A DNA stretch of 8,662 nucleotides from an uncultured Oscillospiraceae bacterium (GCA_904398675.1 CAJFPI010000112.1:1-8662); one strand, 5' to 3'. Shown: positions 1 to 6,602, counted from the first letter of the stretch. Translations and numbers: made by a program. The notes: generated by a model not told the origin, from the sequence alone.

Positions 1-15
1 CCTTTTTGCTTGTCT

Positions 16-801
16 TTATGGCAGCGCAACGATTACTTCAACCCCAATGTCCTCCAGATGCCGACGCAGGGTCTGATCCTGAATTGGGTGCGCTACAATG
101 ACCGTATCCACCTCTGAAAAGGAAGCAAAGAGAACCATGCCAGAGGAAGAAAATTTGCTGTTATCAATCACCAAAACACGTTTTCTGGCGCACTGAATCA
201 TTTTTCGCTTCACGCCGGCTTGAAGGGGAGAAATCACGGTCATCCCATCACAGCCCCGAATCCCAGTAGCGCCCAAGAACAAGATTGAGGCGGAGATCCG
301 GTCCAAAAACAGCTCTACGTCCGGTCCTACCAGCGCCAGGTTCTCATACTCAAACAGGCCACCGGTCAATAGGATGTTCTGCTTTGGCTCCTCCAAGACG
401 GAAATAATGGACAAAGAGTTGGTAATTAAGGTGATATCCGGCATTTTCCCCAACTCCAGGGCAATGGCGTGGGTGGTGGTGCCAGAGTCCAGCAGGACGG
501 AATCGCCGCTGTGCACCATCTGTGCTGCAACCCGTGCAATGGCCTGCTTTTCTTCTGTAAATAAGGTATTTCTGCTCAAGAAACCGGGGATAGACGGCGC
601 TTTGACAAGATGGACCGCTCCATGCGTGCGGCTGATGCTCCCGCTATTCTCTAGAAATGTCAGATCGCGGCGTATTGTGGCAGGAGTAACATCGAATTGC
701 TGAATGATTTCATTTACATCACAATCCTGCTTGGTCTGCAAATAATGGATAATCGCATTCCGTCGTTCTGTGATTGTCAAGTCGTCACCATCTTTCTTCA
801 T
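16..801 (-). CDS. DeoR-family sugar-metabolism transcriptional repressor
   Basis: Predicted 261-residue DNA-binding repressor, normal length for the DeoR family. Residues about 12-65 form the winged helix-turn-helix, with recognition helix VTPATIRRDL and the wing segment GSISRTHGAVHL. Residues about 80-240 are the DeoRC effector domain, related to phosphosugar isomerases, with the family motif DSGTTT at 105-110, TNS at 127-129, TGG at 146-148, FLGATG at 175-180 and DNSKF at 213-217. Family members bind a phosphorylated sugar intermediate through this domain and release DNA. It is transcribed away from the catabolic operon starting near 1089, so it is the obvious candidate regulator of that operon and of itself. 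The ATG at 801 lies about 20 bases below a near-perfect promoter but has no clear Shine-Dalgarno sequence. An in-frame TTG eight codons in (MKKDGDD-L) is preceded by GGTGA and is an alternative start. The inducer cannot be read from the sequence. Confidence 0.93.
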   Translation of the reverse strand: MKKDGDDLTITERRNAIIHYLQTKQDCDVNEIIQQFDVTPATIRRDLTFLENSGSISRTHGAVHLVKAPSIPGFLSRNTLFTEEKQAIARVAAQMVHSGDSVLLDSGTTTHAIALELGKMPDITLITNSLSIISVLEEPKQNILLTGGLFEYENLALVGPDVELFLDRISASILFLGATGIRGCDGMTVISPLQAGVKRKMIQCARKRVLVIDNSKFSSSGMVLFASFSEVDTVIVAHPIQDQTLRRHLEDIGVEVIVALP

Positions 802-827
802 ACATCTTGGCAGAGTACTTTAAGGTT

Positions 828-857
828 ATTATACGTATAGATTATGCTCATTGTCAA
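828..857 (-). promoter_or_regulatory. Sigma-A promoter of the DeoR-family gene
   Basis: Read on the minus strand, a perfect -35 box TTGACA (plus-strand 852-857) is followed after 18 bases by a perfect -10 box TATAAT (plus-strand 828-833). Transcription would start near 820, leaving a leader of about 20 bases before the ATG at 801. A 10-base palindrome TATACGTATA (830-839) overlaps the -10 box, and an imperfect inverted repeat GTCAACCGTTTGAAC (853-867) overlaps the -35 box. Either could be an operator for autorepression, but that is inference. Confidence 0.8.
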
Positions 858-1006
858 CCGTTTGAACCACTATTTTGTTCTTTTTCTCCCTTCACTTCTT
901 TTCATATGATATATACTTTGTGTTTTTATCCTCTTCGTACCAGCAGATTGCCTAATTTTTCTCATTTATATTTGTTTATATTATGCAAATATTGAGGGGC
1001 GCTCCA

Positions 1007-1043
1007 AAAATATATTGACATTTTCTTCGGTTTAAAATATATT
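1007..1043 (+). repeat. Direct repeat AAAATATATT flanking the operon promoter
   Basis: Two identical 10-base copies at 1007-1016 and 1034-1043, 27 bases start to start. The first overlaps the start of the -35 box and the second overlaps the -10 box of the forward promoter. Such placement would suit an operator for the divergently encoded DeoR-type repressor. AT-rich DNA produces such repeats by chance, so the assignment is tentative. Confidence 0.4.
1015..1043 (+). promoter_or_regulatory. Sigma-A promoter of the catabolic operon
   Basis: A perfect -35 box TTGACA (1015-1020) is followed by 17 bases and then the -10 box TATATT (1038-1043), which matches five of six consensus positions. Transcription should start near 1050. 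This would drive the transketolase, isomerase and TRAP genes. Because it is near consensus, the operon probably depends on repression for control. Confidence 0.82.
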
Positions 1044-1120
1044 TAATACACTTCAAAGAATCAGATATGAACACAAACGAACATCGAAGTGAACTCAAAC
1101 GCAACTTACCGTATTACTGC

Positions 1121-1127
1121 AGAAGGG
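1121..1127 (+). promoter_or_regulatory. Possible Shine-Dalgarno AGAAGGG affecting the choice of transketolase start
   Basis: AGAAGGG is the only purine-rich ribosome-binding-like site near the beginning of the transketolase N-terminal gene. It abuts ATG 1128, sits about 4 bases before GTG 1131, and is 18 bases before ATG 1146. It cannot serve the upstream GTG at 1089, which has no visible site of its own. Confidence 0.35.
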
Positions 1128-1145
1128 ATGGTGCGAGACAACGCT

Positions 1146-2009
1146 ATGATCACAAATGAGCAAAAACAGGAGTTGGTCAATTTTTCGGCTGACATCCGCA
1201 GCGAGTGCATCAAGATGATTTCTAAAATTGGAGTCGGACACGTGGGCGGCTGCCTTTCGATTGCCGATGTGCTGGCTTGTCTATACGGTGGGGTGATGAA
1301 AATTGACCCCAAAAATCCTCAGTGGGAGGACCGTGACCGCTTTGTGCTCTCCAAGGGGCACGCCGGCCCCGCCATGTATGCGGCGCTGGGGCTAAAGGGC
1401 TATTTCCCCATGGAAATGCTGGACACGCTGAATCAGCCGCCCACGAACCTCCCCAGCCACACAGATATGAACCGGACCCCCGGCGTGGACATGACTACCG
1501 GCTCTCTGGGCCAGGGGATCTCCTCCGCGGTGGGCATCGCGCTGGGCTGCCGCTTAAAGGGACAGAAGAACTACACTTATGTGATCGTAGGTGACGGCGA
1601 GAGTCAGGAGGGCCAGGTCTGGGAGGCCGCCATGTTCGCCGGAGCCAAGAAGCTCAGCAATCTGATTGCCTTTGTGGACTATAACGGCAAGCAGATTGAC
1701 GGCACCGTGGAGCAGGTGGGGGGAGCTCCCAACTTCGAGCTGAAGTTCCAGGCCTGCAACTGGAATGTGATCGACGTGCCGGACGGCAACGACGTGGTCC
1801 AAATCTGGGACGCCATCGAACTGGCAAAGGCGGAGCGCACAAAGCCCACTGCCATTATCCTCCACACCGTGAAGGGCAAGGGCTGGACCTATGCAGAGGA
1901 ATTGGACAACAACCACAACTTCAAGGTAAACGCGCAGCAGGCGGCTGAGGCCTGTGCAGAATTTGCTCTCCAGAAGCAGGCGAGCGCCGGCAACGGGGAA
2001 AAGGAATGA
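1146..2009 (+). CDS. Transketolase, N-terminal (thiamine-diphosphate-binding) subunit
   Basis: First half of a split transketolase, which moves a two-carbon ketol unit between sugars using thiamine diphosphate (ThDP) in the cytoplasm. In the 287-residue form, GHVGG at 31-35 carries the first substrate/ThDP histidine, KGHA at 70-73 the second, and LPSHTDM the third. The ThDP/metal signature begins GDGESQEG at 149-156 and closes with the Asn of VDYNG at 180. VKGKG lies near 242-246 with a downstream histidine. All catalytic landmarks of this half are intact. I chose ATG 1146 because the protein then begins as family members do and has a usual length. In-frame alternatives are GTG 1131, ATG 1128 and GTG 1089, the last giving 306 residues. 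The gene is followed after 12 bases by the C-terminal subunit, with which it must assemble. A fully housekeeping role is unlikely given the operon context. Confidence 0.93.
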   Translation: MITNEQKQELVNFSADIRSECIKMISKIGVGHVGGCLSIADVLACLYGGVMKIDPKNPQWEDRDRFVLSKGHAGPAMYAALGLKGYFPMEMLDTLNQPPTNLPSHTDMNRTPGVDMTTGSLGQGISSAVGIALGCRLKGQKNYTYVIVGDGESQEGQVWEAAMFAGAKKLSNLIAFVDYNGKQIDGTVEQVGGAPNFELKFQACNWNVIDVPDGNDVVQIWDAIELAKAERTKPTAIILHTVKGKGWTYAEELDNNHNFKVNAQQAAEACAEFALQKQASAGNGEKE

Positions 2010-2021
2010 GGTGAGGCTGCC

Positions 2022-2993
2022 ATGACTGGAATTTTAGCGAAAAATCGAGCTGAGATTAAAGATCCGGAGATGCGTGCTGTCTACGCCAGCACCCTGGAGC
2101 GCATGATCCAGGACGGGAAGAAGATCGTCGCCCTGGATGCAGACTTGATGCGGGCCATCGGTACCTATGGACTTTTGAACAAATACCCGGACCACTTCTT
2201 TGACTGCGGCATTGCCGAGGCCAACATGGTGGGTGTGGCCGCCGGGCTGTCCACCGAGGGGTTCGTCCCCTTCGTCCACACCTTCGGCTGCTTCTCCGCC
2301 CGCCGCGCCCTGGACCAGATCTTTATGAGCTGCGCCTATGCCAAGCAGAATGTCAAGATCCTGGGCAGTGATCCCGGCGTAGTGGCCGCCCTCAACGGCG
2401 GTACCCACACCCCGAACGAAGATATCGCTGCGCTGCGGGCCATTCCGGAGATGACCATTGTGGATATCTGCGACACCGTAATGGCCTCCAAGCTGCTGCC
2501 CCAGATCGCCGACACCTACGGCACCTTCTTTATCCGCTATCCGCGCACCAGCATCCCCCGCGTCTATGACGAGAGCATGGAGTTCGAGCTGGGAAAATCG
2601 GTGCAGCTGCGGGAGGGCAAGGACCTGACCATCATCGCCTCCGGCATCGAGGTCTCCGAGGCTTTGGACGCCGCCGAGATGCTCTCTCAGGAGGGAATTG
2701 AGGCCCGGGTTATCGATATGTTCACCATTAAGCCTCTGGATACCGCCGCGGTGGAGGCTGCCGCTCGGGAGACCGGCGCCATCGTAACCGCCGAAAATCA
2801 CAACATGCACGGCGGCCTGGGCTCCGCAGTGGCGGAGTATCTGGTGGAGCACTGCCTGGTCCCCATGGAGCGTGTAGCCAATATGGACCGCTTCGGCGAC
2901 GTGGGCAGCCTGCGCTATCTCATGGACGAATATGAGCTGAGCGCGAAGTTTATCGCAGCAAAGGCAAAACAGGTGCTCAGCCGCAAAGCCTAA
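2022..2993 (+). CDS. Transketolase, C-terminal (pyrimidine-binding) subunit
   Basis: Second half of the split transketolase, 323 residues, normal length. GIAEANM at 63-69 contains the catalytic Glu66 that activates ThDP, and the ThDP pyrimidine pocket follows (FVHTFGCFSARRALDQI). Residues about 195-320 are the transketolase C-terminal domain. The start has a good Shine-Dalgarno (GAGGTGAGG, 2008-2016) that overlaps the stop of the N-terminal subunit. Aligned by eye without gaps to E. coli TktA, active-site His473 is kept (His129), but phosphate-contact His461 is Asp117, Asp469 is Asn125 and Ser385 is Ala45. Arg358 and Arg520 appear kept (Arg18, Arg175). These changes suggest a substrate other than standard pentose-phosphate sugars. 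Enzymes of this architecture also include 1-deoxyxylulose 5-phosphate synthase-like proteins, but the split arrangement and the partner gene fit transketolase. Confidence 0.94.
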   Translation: MTGILAKNRAEIKDPEMRAVYASTLERMIQDGKKIVALDADLMRAIGTYGLLNKYPDHFFDCGIAEANMVGVAAGLSTEGFVPFVHTFGCFSARRALDQIFMSCAYAKQNVKILGSDPGVVAALNGGTHTPNEDIAALRAIPEMTIVDICDTVMASKLLPQIADTYGTFFIRYPRTSIPRVYDESMEFELGKSVQLREGKDLTIIASGIEVSEALDAAEMLSQEGIEARVIDMFTIKPLDTAAVEAAARETGAIVTAENHNMHGGLGSAVAEYLVEHCLVPMERVANMDRFGDVGSLRYLMDEYELSAKFIAAKAKQVLSRKA

Positions 2994-2998
2994 GAAAT

Positions 2999-3007
2999 AA
3001 GGAGGGG
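2999..3007 (+). promoter_or_regulatory. Shine-Dalgarno AAGGAGGGG of the isomerase gene
   Basis: AAGGAGGGG lies 10 bases before ATG 3018 but only 1 base before the in-frame TTG at 3009. The spacing therefore supports ATG 3018 as the real start, although 10 bases is slightly long. Confidence 0.65.
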
Positions 3008-3017
3008 ATTGCCAAAC

Positions 3018-3500
3018 ATGGAGAAAAAAATCATCATCGGTGCCGACCGTCTGGCCGTACCCCTGAAGGACGCCCTCAAAAAGCGCCTGGAAGAGGTTCA
3101 CGGCTATCAGGTCACAGACGTGGGAATGCAGGAGGGCGGTGAATTCATCTCCTACATCGACACAGCCTGCAAAGCAGCCCGTGAGATCCAGCAGGGCAAC
3201 TTTGAAAAGGGAATTTTGCTGTGCGGCACCGGGGCGGGCATGAGCGTGGTGGCCAACAAATTCAAAGGGATCCACGCCGTTCTCTGCCACAACACCTATG
3301 AGGCGCGTATGTGCCAGACCATCAACAACGCCAACATCATGTGCCTGGGCGGAGGCGTCCTCACTCCGGCCATTGCGGAAGAGATGCTGGATCTCTTCCT
3401 GACGACTCCCTTTAAAGTCGGGTTCCCCGCAGACCGCCACGAATTTTTGGAATTCGCTCAGCGGGAGATCGCCCGAATTGAGGACGAAAATTTCAAATAA
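3018..3500 (+). CDS. RpiB/LacA/LacB-family sugar isomerase, divergent pocket
   Basis: Predicted cytoplasmic aldose-ketose isomerase of 160 residues, typical for the RpiB/LacAB family. The N-terminal strand IIIGAD leads to Arg11 where the family usually has His. The catalytic loop LCGTGAGMSVVANK has Cys69, and HNTYEARM has the ring-opening His91. NNANIMCLGGG at 103-113 matches the family core, except that the usual Arg after LGA is Gly113. Near the C-terminus DRH (139-141) retains one of the usual phosphate-site arginines, but the position four residues later is Leu144. The fold and chemistry therefore look intact while phosphate recognition looks altered. ATG 3018 is preferred over TTG 3009 because of ribosome-site spacing. 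It follows the transketolase genes closely, suggesting that it reshapes the transketolase product from aldose to ketose. A ribose 5-phosphate isomerase role is possible but less likely. Confidence 0.88.
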   Translation: MEKKIIIGADRLAVPLKDALKKRLEEVHGYQVTDVGMQEGGEFISYIDTACKAAREIQQGNFEKGILLCGTGAGMSVVANKFKGIHAVLCHNTYEARMCQTINNANIMCLGGGVLTPAIAEEMLDLFLTTPFKVGFPADRHEFLEFAQREIARIEDENFK

Positions 3501-3560
3501 GAGCACAAAGAAACCCAGCACAATACTACATAAAAACTAATTTTAAGGAGGATCTCGACA

Positions 3561-4604
3561 ATGAAAAAAACATTAGCACTTGCCTTGGCCCTCACCATGT
3601 CCCTCTCTCTGGCCGCCTGCGGCAGCTCCGGCGATTCCGGCAATTCTGGCAGCTCCGGCGGAACGACTGAGCAGTCCGTCACGCTCCATATGGGCGGCGG
3701 TCTGACTGCCTCCAGCCCCCAGTATGAGTCCTGGCAGGAGTTTGCCGCTGCGGTTGAGGAGCAGACCAACGGCACCGTGAAGATCTCCCTGGACCTGTCC
3801 GGCGCCCTTGGCTCCGACCGTGAGATCATCGAGGGCGTTATGAACGGCGCCATCGAGATGATGCACATGTCCGACATCAGCGTGGCCTCCGTCATCACCG
3901 AACTGGGCTATGTGAACCTGCCCTACCTGTTCCCCACCCGTGAGGCCGCGGAGGAGCACTACTTCAACGGCGAGCTGGGCGAGATCTATCGCCAGGTCAT
4001 GGAGGAGAACAACATCATCATCCTGGGCAACTTCCTGGAGGGCGACTTCCGCTGGATCTCCAACTCCCAGCATGAAATTCAGGCTCCCGAGGACCTGGCC
4101 GGTCTGAAGATCCGCGTGGTGGACTCCCCCATGTACGTCTCCTTCTTTGAGAAGCTGGGCTGCAACCCCGTAGCCATGTCCGTCTCTGAGGTAGCCGCCG
4201 CCCTGCAGCAGAACGTCATCGACGGCCAGGACAACGGCCCTCTGAACACCTACTTCTATGGCTTCTATGACTTCCAGCCCTACATGACCCGCACCAACCA
4301 CGCCTATGCCGCCAACTACATCTGCATCAACAAGGACGTGTATGAGTCCCTGTCCGATTCTCAGCGCGAGGTTCTGGACGCCTGTGCCGACCAGTACAGC
4401 ACTCAGGCCTATGAGGTTCAGAACGCCGCCATCGAGGAGCTGGTGGCCGAAATGGAAGAGGCCGGCATGCACACCGTCGAGACCACCGATGAGCTGAGCG
4501 CCTTCATGCAGGAGGCCGCCGCTGAGGTGTGGGCAGACGAGAGCATCACCGGCATGTTCAACCAGGACGCCATGGCCTATATCAACGAGAACTTGGGCGC
4601 CTAA
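3561..4604 (+). CDS. dctP: TRAP transporter substrate-binding lipoprotein (DctP family)
   Basis: Extracellular receptor of a tripartite ATP-independent periplasmic (TRAP) transporter, 347 residues. Residues 1-19 are a lipoprotein signal peptide with lipobox LAAC; Cys20 would be lipidated and anchors the protein outside the membrane, as expected in a Gram-positive cell. A flexible Gly/Ser linker (21-35) follows. The DctP fold spans about 40-345. The conserved ligand arginine lies at 185 in GLKIRVVDSP, and the second hallmark is the IDGQDN segment at 220-225, usually DGQEN/P. In many family members that Arg binds a ligand carboxylate, but polyol and sugar binders also exist in the family, so the ligand cannot be named. 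A strong Shine-Dalgarno AAGGAGG (3545-3551) and biased codons suggest high expression. It is followed by a stable hairpin, then dctQ and dctM. Confidence 0.95.
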   Translation: MKKTLALALALTMSLSLAACGSSGDSGNSGSSGGTTEQSVTLHMGGGLTASSPQYESWQEFAAAVEEQTNGTVKISLDLSGALGSDREIIEGVMNGAIEMMHMSDISVASVITELGYVNLPYLFPTREAAEEHYFNGELGEIYRQVMEENNIIILGNFLEGDFRWISNSQHEIQAPEDLAGLKIRVVDSPMYVSFFEKLGCNPVAMSVSEVAAALQQNVIDGQDNGPLNTYFYGFYDFQPYMTRTNHAYAANYICINKDVYESLSDSQREVLDACADQYSTQAYEVQNAAIEELVAEMEEAGMHTVETTDELSAFMQEAAAEVWADESITGMFNQDAMAYINENLGA

Positions 4605-4630
4605 TTCAGCCCCGTACTTTTCACCTTTTT

Positions 4631-4668
4631 AACCCGGCGGGCGGGGGCCCTGCCTCGTCCGCCGGGTT
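4631..4668 (+). promoter_or_regulatory. Stable GC-rich hairpin between dctP and dctQ, no U-tract
   Basis: A perfect 10-base inverted repeat (AACCCGGCGG at 4631-4640 with CCGCCGGGTT at 4659-4668) can extend inward by six more pairs including G-U pairs, giving a stem of about 16 pairs with loop GCCCTG (4647-4652). The sequence after it is CTAAGCAAG, so it is not a classical intrinsic terminator. The likely role is to protect the dctP transcript end or partly stop transcription, so that the binding protein is made in excess of the membrane subunits. Confidence 0.72.
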
Positions 4669-4694
4669 CTAAGCAAGATAAGGAGAGGCATCTA

Positions 4695-5237
4695 ATGAAT
4701 GTAATTTCGTTAATCAGCAAGCGGCTCTATCAGGGAGAGCGCGTCATTGCGGTGGTCACCTTTATCTCCATGATGCTCATCATGTTCATCCAGGTGTTCT
4801 TCCGTTATGTGATTCAGGCATCCCTGGCTTGGTCAGAGGAAGCAATGCGCTACCTTTTTATCATTACCACTTATTTTGGCGCTGCCTGCGCCACCTATGA
4901 GCACAAGCATGTGGTCATTGACTTTTTAGGTACGATTGTAGAAAAATTTGTCAAAGGGAAAAAACACCAAGAGGCTGTCTTCTCTGCGGTCGATGTCTTG
5001 GTGTGTATTGTCTGCTGCGGCTTCTTCCTTTGGATGAGCAATGTAATGTTTACTTATTCTCTGGATTTGCAAGTCAATAATCATCTCTCTACCGCCATTC
5101 AGTTCCCTCTGTGTTATGTGGGGTATGCGGTGGTATTTGCCATGATTCTATGCGCAGTCCACTATTTTCTTGAGCTCTTTACCTCTGCAAACACGTTCAG
5201 CAAAGACCTTAAGGCAATGAAGGAGGGAGAAAAGTAA
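4695..5237 (+). CDS. dctQ: TRAP transporter small membrane subunit (DctQ family)
   Basis: Small integral membrane component of the TRAP transporter, 180 residues, with four predicted membrane spans at about 17-39, 50-68, 95-118 and 137-160. The segment SEEAMRYLFIITTYFGAA (47-64) followed by a His/Lys-rich stretch is the usual DctQ signature between spans 1 and 2. It partners with DctM to form the membrane complex. The start is supported by AAGGAGAGG (4680-4688), six bases upstream, and its stop codon overlaps the dctM start by one base (TAATG), implying translational coupling. The base composition is clearly lower in GC than either neighbour (sampled 60-base lines hand-counted at 21, 29 and 21 GC here, against 38 in a dctP line), with fewer C-ending codons. 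This fits lower expression or a different history. Confidence 0.93.
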   Translation: MNVISLISKRLYQGERVIAVVTFISMMLIMFIQVFFRYVIQASLAWSEEAMRYLFIITTYFGAACATYEHKHVVIDFLGTIVEKFVKGKKHQEAVFSAVDVLVCIVCCGFFLWMSNVMFTYSLDLQVNNHLSTAIQFPLCYVGYAVVFAMILCAVHYFLELFTSANTFSKDLKAMKEGEK

Positions 5238-6544
5238 TGCATTGGCTCGTCGTATTCCTTGGACTGTTTATGCTGTTTGCCATTTTCCGGATTCCCGTGG
5301 CCGTCAGCATGAGCATCGCCACCTTGATCACGATGGTAGGTGCCGGCGTCAACTTCGGCATTATCGGCACTTCCGTTTTTAACAGTCTGAACTCCTTTAC
5401 CTTCCTGGCCATTCCCGCCTTTATCATCGCTGGCGACATTATGGGTGTCACCGGGATCTCCAACTCCCTGCTCAACTGGGTGGACTCCATGGTGGGCCGT
5501 CTGCGCGGTTCTACGGGCGCCACCGCGGTGGTCTGCTCCCTGCTGTTCGGCACCCTGACCGGCTCCTCCCTGGCTACCTGTACCGCCATCGGCACTATGA
5601 TGATTCCCGAAATGACCAAGCGCGGCTACTCCCGCCCCTACTGCGGTGCACTGATCGCCGCCTCTGGCTTCCTGGGCATCCTGATTCCACCCAGCATCCC
5701 CGGCATCATGTTTGCCATGATGTCCGGTTCCAACCTGATGGCTGTCTGGCTGGTCACCATTGTTCCGGGCATCCTTTGTGGTGTTGGTTATATCGTTATC
5801 AACTACTTCCGCATGGGCCGCAACGAACCCAAATGCACAGAGCCATTTCATTTTGGCCCCTACATCAAAAATGTAGGTATCAGCACCTGGAAAGCAATTC
5901 CCGCTATCCTGATGCCCCTTATCATCTTCGTGGGTATCTATGGCGGCATCTTCACCCCCACAGAGGCCGGCGGTGTGGCCGTGTTCTACGGCCTGCTCAT
6001 CGGCTGGGCGTTCCTTCCCTTGGTTCTGAAGCGTTGGCCGGAAAAGAAGCTGCTGTCCCTGATCAGTGACTCTGCAGTTTCCACCGCCAGCATCACCCTC
6101 ATCATCGGTCTGTCCGCCATCACCGGACGCATGATCACCCTGACTGGTATTCCCCAGGAGGTAACCGAGGCTCTTATGGCCTTTACCGACTCCAAGGAAG
6201 TGTTCCTCCTGTTGGTCAACCTGATGCTGCTGGTGGCTGGCATGTTTATGGAGACCAACAGCGCCATCCTTCTGCTGGGTCCCATTCTGCTGCCTGTGGC
6301 CAACGCCTACGGCGTGGAGACCATCCACTTCGCGGCTATCATGCTGCTGAACATGGAGATCGGCATGATCACTCCTCCCATGGCCGGCAACCTGTTTGTT
6401 TCCGCTCGTCTGGCCAACGTCAGCATCGACAAGCTGCTGAAGGACCTGGCCCCCTTCTTCATCTGGGCCCTGATTGTCCTTCTGTTTACAACTTACGTAC
6501 CTCAGGCCATCGTTTGGCTGCCCCCCCTGCTGGGTGCAGGCTAA
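5237..6544 (+). CDS. dctM: TRAP transporter large membrane subunit (DctM family)
   Basis: Large membrane subunit that carries solute using a sodium or proton gradient, 435 residues, a full-length DctM protein with about 12 hydrophobic segments. Diagnostic segments are the repeated-hairpin region LTGSSLAT (107-114), LIPPSIPG (149-156), FTPTEAGG (239-246) and ITPPMAGNLF (378-387). The two Pro-rich hairpins lie in the pseudo-symmetric halves that form the ion and substrate sites in this ion-transporter superfamily. Shine-Dalgarno AAGGAGGGA (5220-5228) lies in the end of dctQ, and the start overlaps the dctQ stop by one base. Together with DctP and DctQ it makes a complete TRAP system. The transported solute is presumably the compound catabolised by the rest of the operon; the sequence alone does not identify it. 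Confidence 0.96.
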   Translation: MHWLVVFLGLFMLFAIFRIPVAVSMSIATLITMVGAGVNFGIIGTSVFNSLNSFTFLAIPAFIIAGDIMGVTGISNSLLNWVDSMVGRLRGSTGATAVVCSLLFGTLTGSSLATCTAIGTMMIPEMTKRGYSRPYCGALIAASGFLGILIPPSIPGIMFAMMSGSNLMAVWLVTIVPGILCGVGYIVINYFRMGRNEPKCTEPFHFGPYIKNVGISTWKAIPAILMPLIIFVGIYGGIFTPTEAGGVAVFYGLLIGWAFLPLVLKRWPEKKLLSLISDSAVSTASITLIIGLSAITGRMITLTGIPQEVTEALMAFTDSKEVFLLLVNLMLLVAGMFMETNSAILLLGPILLPVANAYGVETIHFAAIMLLNMEIGMITPPMAGNLFVSARLANVSIDKLLKDLAPFFIWALIVLLFTTYVPQAIVWLPPLLGAG

Positions 6545-6602
6545 GCCCCGCCTAAATCCGTTGAAACCCGATTTCGGTTACTTTTAAGAGGAGTCTTAAT
6601 TC

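Larger units (their letters stand above)
802..1145. other. AT-rich divergent control region
   Basis: This 344-base stretch between the repressor and the transketolase operon holds no convincing gene. It is much more AT-rich than the genes downstream. It contains the two back-to-back promoters and several short repeats: a palindrome at 830-839, TTTATATT repeated at 965-972 and 975-982 (10 bases apart, one helical turn), and AAAATATATT repeated at 1007-1016 and 1034-1043. A pyrimidine-rich plus-strand tract lies at about 870-905. The segment between the promoters (about 870-1000) is a natural place for further regulator binding, but I recognise no catabolite-repression (cre) site of good quality. 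Confidence 0.6.

Noticed and set aside
852..867. Possible catabolite-responsive (cre) site around TGTCAACCGTTTGA
   Set aside because: It departs from the cre consensus at key positions (CA where AA is expected), and the same bases are better explained as the -35 box of the repressor promoter with an imperfect inverted repeat.
774..995. A 73-codon plus-strand frame in the divergent control region
   Set aside because: It starts inside the repressor gene, runs through the promoter of the repressor, has no ribosome site, and its Phe/Tyr/Leu-rich content reflects AT-rich DNA.
2022..2993. Possible identity as 1-deoxyxylulose 5-phosphate synthase or pyruvate dehydrogenase beta subunit
   Set aside because: The pairing with a separate N-terminal transketolase subunit, the IAEANM motif placement and the length fit split transketolase better.
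2034..3521. A 495-codon open frame on the minus strand opposite the transketolase C-terminal and isomerase genes
   Set aside because: It is a composition shadow. The plus-strand genes have clear family motifs and ribosome sites, while the minus-strand product is low-complexity Gly/His/Val-rich with no recognisable domain.
3573..4472. A 299-codon minus-strand open frame opposite dctP
   Set aside because: Shadow of a strongly codon-biased gene; low-complexity hydrophobic/His/Gly product without domain signatures.
5162..6328. A 388-codon minus-strand open frame opposite dctM
   Set aside because: The product is Gly/Asp/His/Gln-rich and aligns with codon positions of the genuine DctM gene; no domain or ribosome site supports it.
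6560..6590. Small inverted repeat AACCCGA/TCGGTT between dctM and the polyol dehydrogenase
   Set aside because: Short stem with a bulge and a very small loop, no proper T run; not convincing as a terminator.
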